The notes below the pieces were generated by a model. The model was not told the origin of the DNA, made no database searches, and was given only the letters and a program-made list of their open reading frames with translations. The translations under genes and the position numbers were made by a program. This document shows positions 6,369 to 9,186 of a stretch of DNA of 9,186 nucleotides, piece by piece; position 1 is the stretch's first letter; every line of letters begins with the position of its first letter. The DNA comes from an uncultured Rikenellaceae bacterium. Its GTDB lineage: Bacteria; Bacteroidota; Bacteroidia; Bacteroidales; Rikenellaceae. The DNA is taken from assembly GCA_910588925.1 (NCBI GenBank), contig CAJURV010000072.1, forward strand, positions 1 through 9,186. The letters run 5' to 3'.

Positions 6369-9185
6369 TTAGAACTGGAGGTTTACACCGAACGAGCAGA
6401 TACGGCTCAACGGGTAGTTCACACCGTAGTTACCTGCATTACGTTCGGGGTCGAGACCGTCGAATTTGGTTGCAGTAGCCAAGTTGTCGCCAGAGAAGTA
6501 AACACGGAATTTCTGAACGCCGATCTTCTGAGTGATGTTCTTGGGAATGGTGTAACCTACAGTGAGGTTCTTAAGACGCAAGAAGCTGGAGTTCTTTAGA
6601 TAGAACGTACTGTTGATGGTATTCCGCGAAACGTTGTTTGCACCGTAATAGAGACGGGGATACTTGGCTCCTACGGGGTTCTCTTCCGTCCACATGCCGG
6701 CTACGAAGTCTTTTGTGGGAGGAGTACCCTGAATGAAAGGCAAGGTACCGAAGCCCATGTAACCGAGGTCGAGAGTCTTGCGACCTGCACGGCCCTGAAG
6801 CATTGCAGAGAAGTCGAAACCTTTCCACTGGAAGCCCAAGTTGATGGTGTAGCTGAACTTCTCGTAGTAACCGTCCTGTTTTACACAGTCGTCTTCAATG
6901 GTAATCTTGCCGTCACCGTTAACGTCGCGGTAGATAATATCGCCGGCCTGTACACTATTGTCGAAAGGAGCCACCTTGACACCGTTGATTTCACGCAATG
7001 CAACCTGCGCATCGCTCTCGTAAATGCCGACAGCCTCGAGCATGTAGTACTGACCGTAGGTACCGCCTTCTTCGAAGATGACTGCAGGGAAGGTGTACTG
7101 ACCCTGATAACCGTAACCGGTAGAACCGTATTTGACGAGTTTGTTCTTATTCTTGGTGATGAAGAAGTTGACGTTGTAGCTGAAGTCTTTGAACGCACCG
7201 TCTTTGATGCGGTCGTTCCAACCTATCATGAACTCTATACCCTTGTTGGTCATCTCACCGTCGTTGATGGTCGGTGCGGAGAGACCGAGAAGTGCGTTCA
7301 CCTGAGCGTCACGGAGAATATCGTAGGTGCGTTTGTTATACCAGTCGAAAGTAATGTTAAGGCCGCGGAAGAGCTGAATGTCGATACCGAAGTCACCGAT
7401 AGAGGTGGTCTCCCATTTGAGGTTACGGTTAACGGCTGCAGTCTGTGCCGCACCTGCAGAGATATTAACTTTATCGAAAGAGTAGTTTGCACCTGTAGAT
7501 ATGAGAGCCTGATAGGGATAGGTACCGATATCCTGGTTACCGAGAAGACCCCAAGAACCGCGGAACTTGACGTTGTTAAGCCAAGAGAGATTCAGATCTT
7601 TCATGAACTGCTCTTCGGTAAGACGCCAACCGGCAGAGAACGAGGGGAACACACCCCAACGGTTTTCCGAAGCGATACGTGAAGTACCGTCGTAACGGAT
7701 ATTGGCTTCAACGAGGTAACGTTCTTTGAAATTATAGTTTACACGACCGAATGCCGACATAAGGGCCCATGAAGACGATGAACCGGTAGCTGTTTTGTCT
7801 GCATCGTCCAAACCTGCGCTAACTTCGTAAAGAGGGAAGTCGAAGTTGGTACGGCCCGCAGCCTGAGTACGATAATCGTACTGCTCCTGGCTGTAACCGG
7901 CCATTACAGAGAAATTGTGAGCTTCGTTCTTGCTTGAGTAGTTGTAATCCAAGTAGGTGTAGATGTTGGTATAAAGGCTTGTCGAAGCGTTGGCCAACAG
8001 ACCCTGACGCGCTACCTCTACATATGAACCGATAGGTTCGCCGGTGATGTAGTTATAATAAGGAGTGCTAGGATCGCCCCACTGTCTGCTGTTGGTCTGA
8101 CCATAGCGTGCAGCCGCTTTGGTGTACCATTTGAGGCCTTTTACTATGTTAGCTTCGAAGAATGCCTGAGCATTGACGCCGAAGTTCTGTGTTTTAAGGA
8201 AAGACGATTCGTTAACGGCAAGTATGTTTTTGTTACTACCGATATACTTTTGTTCGCCATAGAACGCCCAACCTGTCCAGAGGGTTTCGCCGTTAATGCC
8301 GGTCTTGTCTACCAACCACGGTTTGTAGGTGGGAGCCTGCGCCAAAGTAGCGAGGTAACCGTCTTCAGGACCGTTAGCGGGGTTGTTACGGGTGCTGTGG
8401 GTCAACGCGATGTTGGTACCTACTTTCAACCACGGCTTGATCTGCGACTGAACGTTGGAGTTGATATTGTAACGTTTGAAACCGTAACCGCGCATCGTAC
8501 CCTCCTGGTTCATGTAAGAGAGGTTGATGTTGTACGAGGTGGTTCCTGAAGTACCTGCTATACCGATGTTATGGTTTTGAACGAGGGCAGTCTGGAACAT
8601 GTATTTCTGCCAGTCGAAACCGGTGTATTTGCCGAGCGGGTCATTCTCGTCGGTGCGGTTACGATAGAGATCCATGTCGGCCTCGGTGTATTTATATGCG
8701 GGATAGGCGGTAGGACCGTAATAGTTCTCCCATGCAATGTTCTTGAGCTGCATATATTCTACAGGGTCTGAAACGAGATCGTAAAGTTTGGCAGCCGTGT
8801 GGAAACCGATGTTCATGTTGTAGCTGATAGACACTTTCTCACGAGTACCGGTACCCTTTTTGGTGGTGATCAAAAGCACACCGTTAGCCGCACGAGAACC
8901 GTAGATAGATGCGGAAGCCGCGTCTTTCAACACAGATACGCTCTCTACCGAGTTGGGGTCTACGTCAGAGATGTAACCTTCAACACCGTCGATCAACACG
9001 AGGGGCGATGCAGAGGTACCGAACGAGTTGGCACCACGGATGTTCATCGAGATAGACTCGGCACCCGGCTGAGAGGTGGTCATGTTGATGTTAAGACCGG
9101 GAACGGCACCCTGAAGCATCTGCTGCACGTTAGCCACGGGACGTTTCAAAAGCTCCTCGCTGTCGACAGCCGCAACTGCGCCGGT
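6369..9185 (-). CDS. SusC-family TonB-dependent outer-membrane transporter, 5'-truncated (right copy)
   Basis: 938 residues are visible and the frame is open to the right edge, also beginning TGAVAAVDSEEL, so the TTG at 9149 is internal and the true start is outside. The plug (residues 1 to about 114) carries NIRGAN, SPLVLIDGVEG and LKDAASASIYGSRAANG (from residue 86). The barrel follows, with an EF-hand-like loop DVNGDGKITIEDDC (6926-6885) one residue longer than in the left copy, and ends LQF. Role by family: TonB-driven import of the substrate captured by the SusD encoded directly downstream. Differences from the left SusC cluster in short stretches: YGPTAYPAYKYTEAD near residue 150, the segment after YNYITGEP, and the YGSTGYGYQGQYTF region before the EF-hand-like loop. 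These are probably extracellular loops. N-terminal signal peptide, regulatory-like domain and TonB box cannot be assessed. Confidence 0.96.
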   Translation of the reverse strand, partial: TGAVAAVDSEELLKRPVANVQQMLQGAVPGLNINMTTSQPGAESISMNIRGANSFGTSASPLVLIDGVEGYISDVDPNSVESVSVLKDAASASIYGSRAANGVLLITTKKGTGTREKVSISYNMNIGFHTAAKLYDLVSDPVEYMQLKNIAWENYYGPTAYPAYKYTEADMDLYRNRTDENDPLGKYTGFDWQKYMFQTALVQNHNIGIAGTSGTTSYNINLSYMNQEGTMRGYGFKRYNINSNVQSQIKPWLKVGTNIALTHSTRNNPANGPEDGYLATLAQAPTYKPWLVDKTGINGETLWTGWAFYGEQKYIGSNKNILAVNESSFLKTQNFGVNAQAFFEANIVKGLKWYTKAAARYGQTNSRQWGDPSTPYYNYITGEPIGSYVEVARQGLLANASTSLYTNIYTYLDYNYSSKNEAHNFSVMAGYSQEQYDYRTQAAGRTNFDFPLYEVSAGLDDADKTATGSSSSWALMSAFGRVNYNFKERYLVEANIRYDGTSRIASENRWGVFPSFSAGWRLTEEQFMKDLNLSWLNNVKFRGSWGLLGNQDIGTYPYQALISTGANYSFDKVNISAGAAQTAAVNRNLKWETTSIGDFGIDIQLFRGLNITFDWYNKRTYDILRDAQVNALLGLSAPTINDGEMTNKGIEFMIGWNDRIKDGAFKDFSYNVNFFITKNKNKLVKYGSTGYGYQGQYTFPAVIFEEGGTYGQYYMLEAVGIYESDAQVALREINGVKVAPFDNSVQAGDIIYRDVNGDGKITIEDDCVKQDGYYEKFSYTINLGFQWKGFDFSAMLQGRAGRKTLDLGYMGFGTLPFIQGTPPTKDFVAGMWTEENPVGAKYPRLYYGANNVSRNTINSTFYLKNSSFLRLKNLTVGYTIPKNITQKIGVQKFRVYFSGDNLATATKFDGLDPERNAGNYGVNYPLSRICSFGVNLQF
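9090..9185 (-). repeat. Right outer arm of imperfect inverted repeat (susC plug start)
   Basis: Inverted partner of 2-97, with 80 of 96 bases the same. Divergence rises sharply just inside the arm, at the codons after GLN in the plug, and falls again at the SPLVLIDGVEG motif. Confidence 0.85.
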
Positions 9186-9186
9186 G

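Noticed and set aside
35..9149. TTG codons at 35 (+) and 9149 (-) as the starts of the two susC genes.
   Set aside because: Both frames stay open to the window edge with typical SusC sequence (TGAVAAVDSEEL) before the TTG, and a SusC needs an N-terminal signal peptide that is absent here. The genes are truncated by the window.
1..9186. The whole inverted arrangement as an amplification or assembly chimera in which one strand folded back on itself.
   Set aside because: The arms are diverged paralogues with many synonymous and amino-acid differences and different terminators. A fold-back chimera would give identical arms.

Overview
The window holds two susC/susD-type outer-membrane nutrient-uptake gene pairs facing each other tail to tail. 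SusC (TonB-dependent transporter) followed at once by SusD (surface glycan-binding lipoprotein) is a hallmark of Bacteroidota. Moderate GC, no Shine-Dalgarno sequences, A/T-rich start regions and lipoprotein signals of the form SCKDFL all fit a Bacteroidales bacterium. I cannot name a genus.

Layout: a partial susC (2-2842, +), a 37-base gap and a complete susD (2880-4517, +) form the left arm. A 184-base intergenic region (4518-4701) carries two intrinsic terminators, one for each direction. The right arm is the mirror image: a complete susD (6336-4702, -), a 32-base gap and a partial susC (9185-6369, -). Everything except the 184-base centre and the two short gaps is coding. There is no promoter, regulator, glycoside hydrolase, SusE/F-like lipoprotein, recombinase or RNA gene in the window. 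Both operons are read inward from promoters and gene starts that lie outside it.

Function: within each arm, SusC would form the 22-strand barrel in the outer membrane and SusD the lid that captures substrate at the surface; the pair imports an oligosaccharide (less often a peptide) using TonB energy. The substrates cannot be read from the sequence. The two pairs are clear paralogues, nearly identical over barrel and lid framework segments and different at apparent ligand-facing loops.

Main observation: the window is one large imperfect inverted repeat. Its two edges cut the two susC genes at exactly the same base of the same codon. This could reflect an assembly break at a repeat, or two cassettes of an invertible SusC/SusD system of the kind known in Bacteroides fragilis. 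The window alone cannot decide between these.
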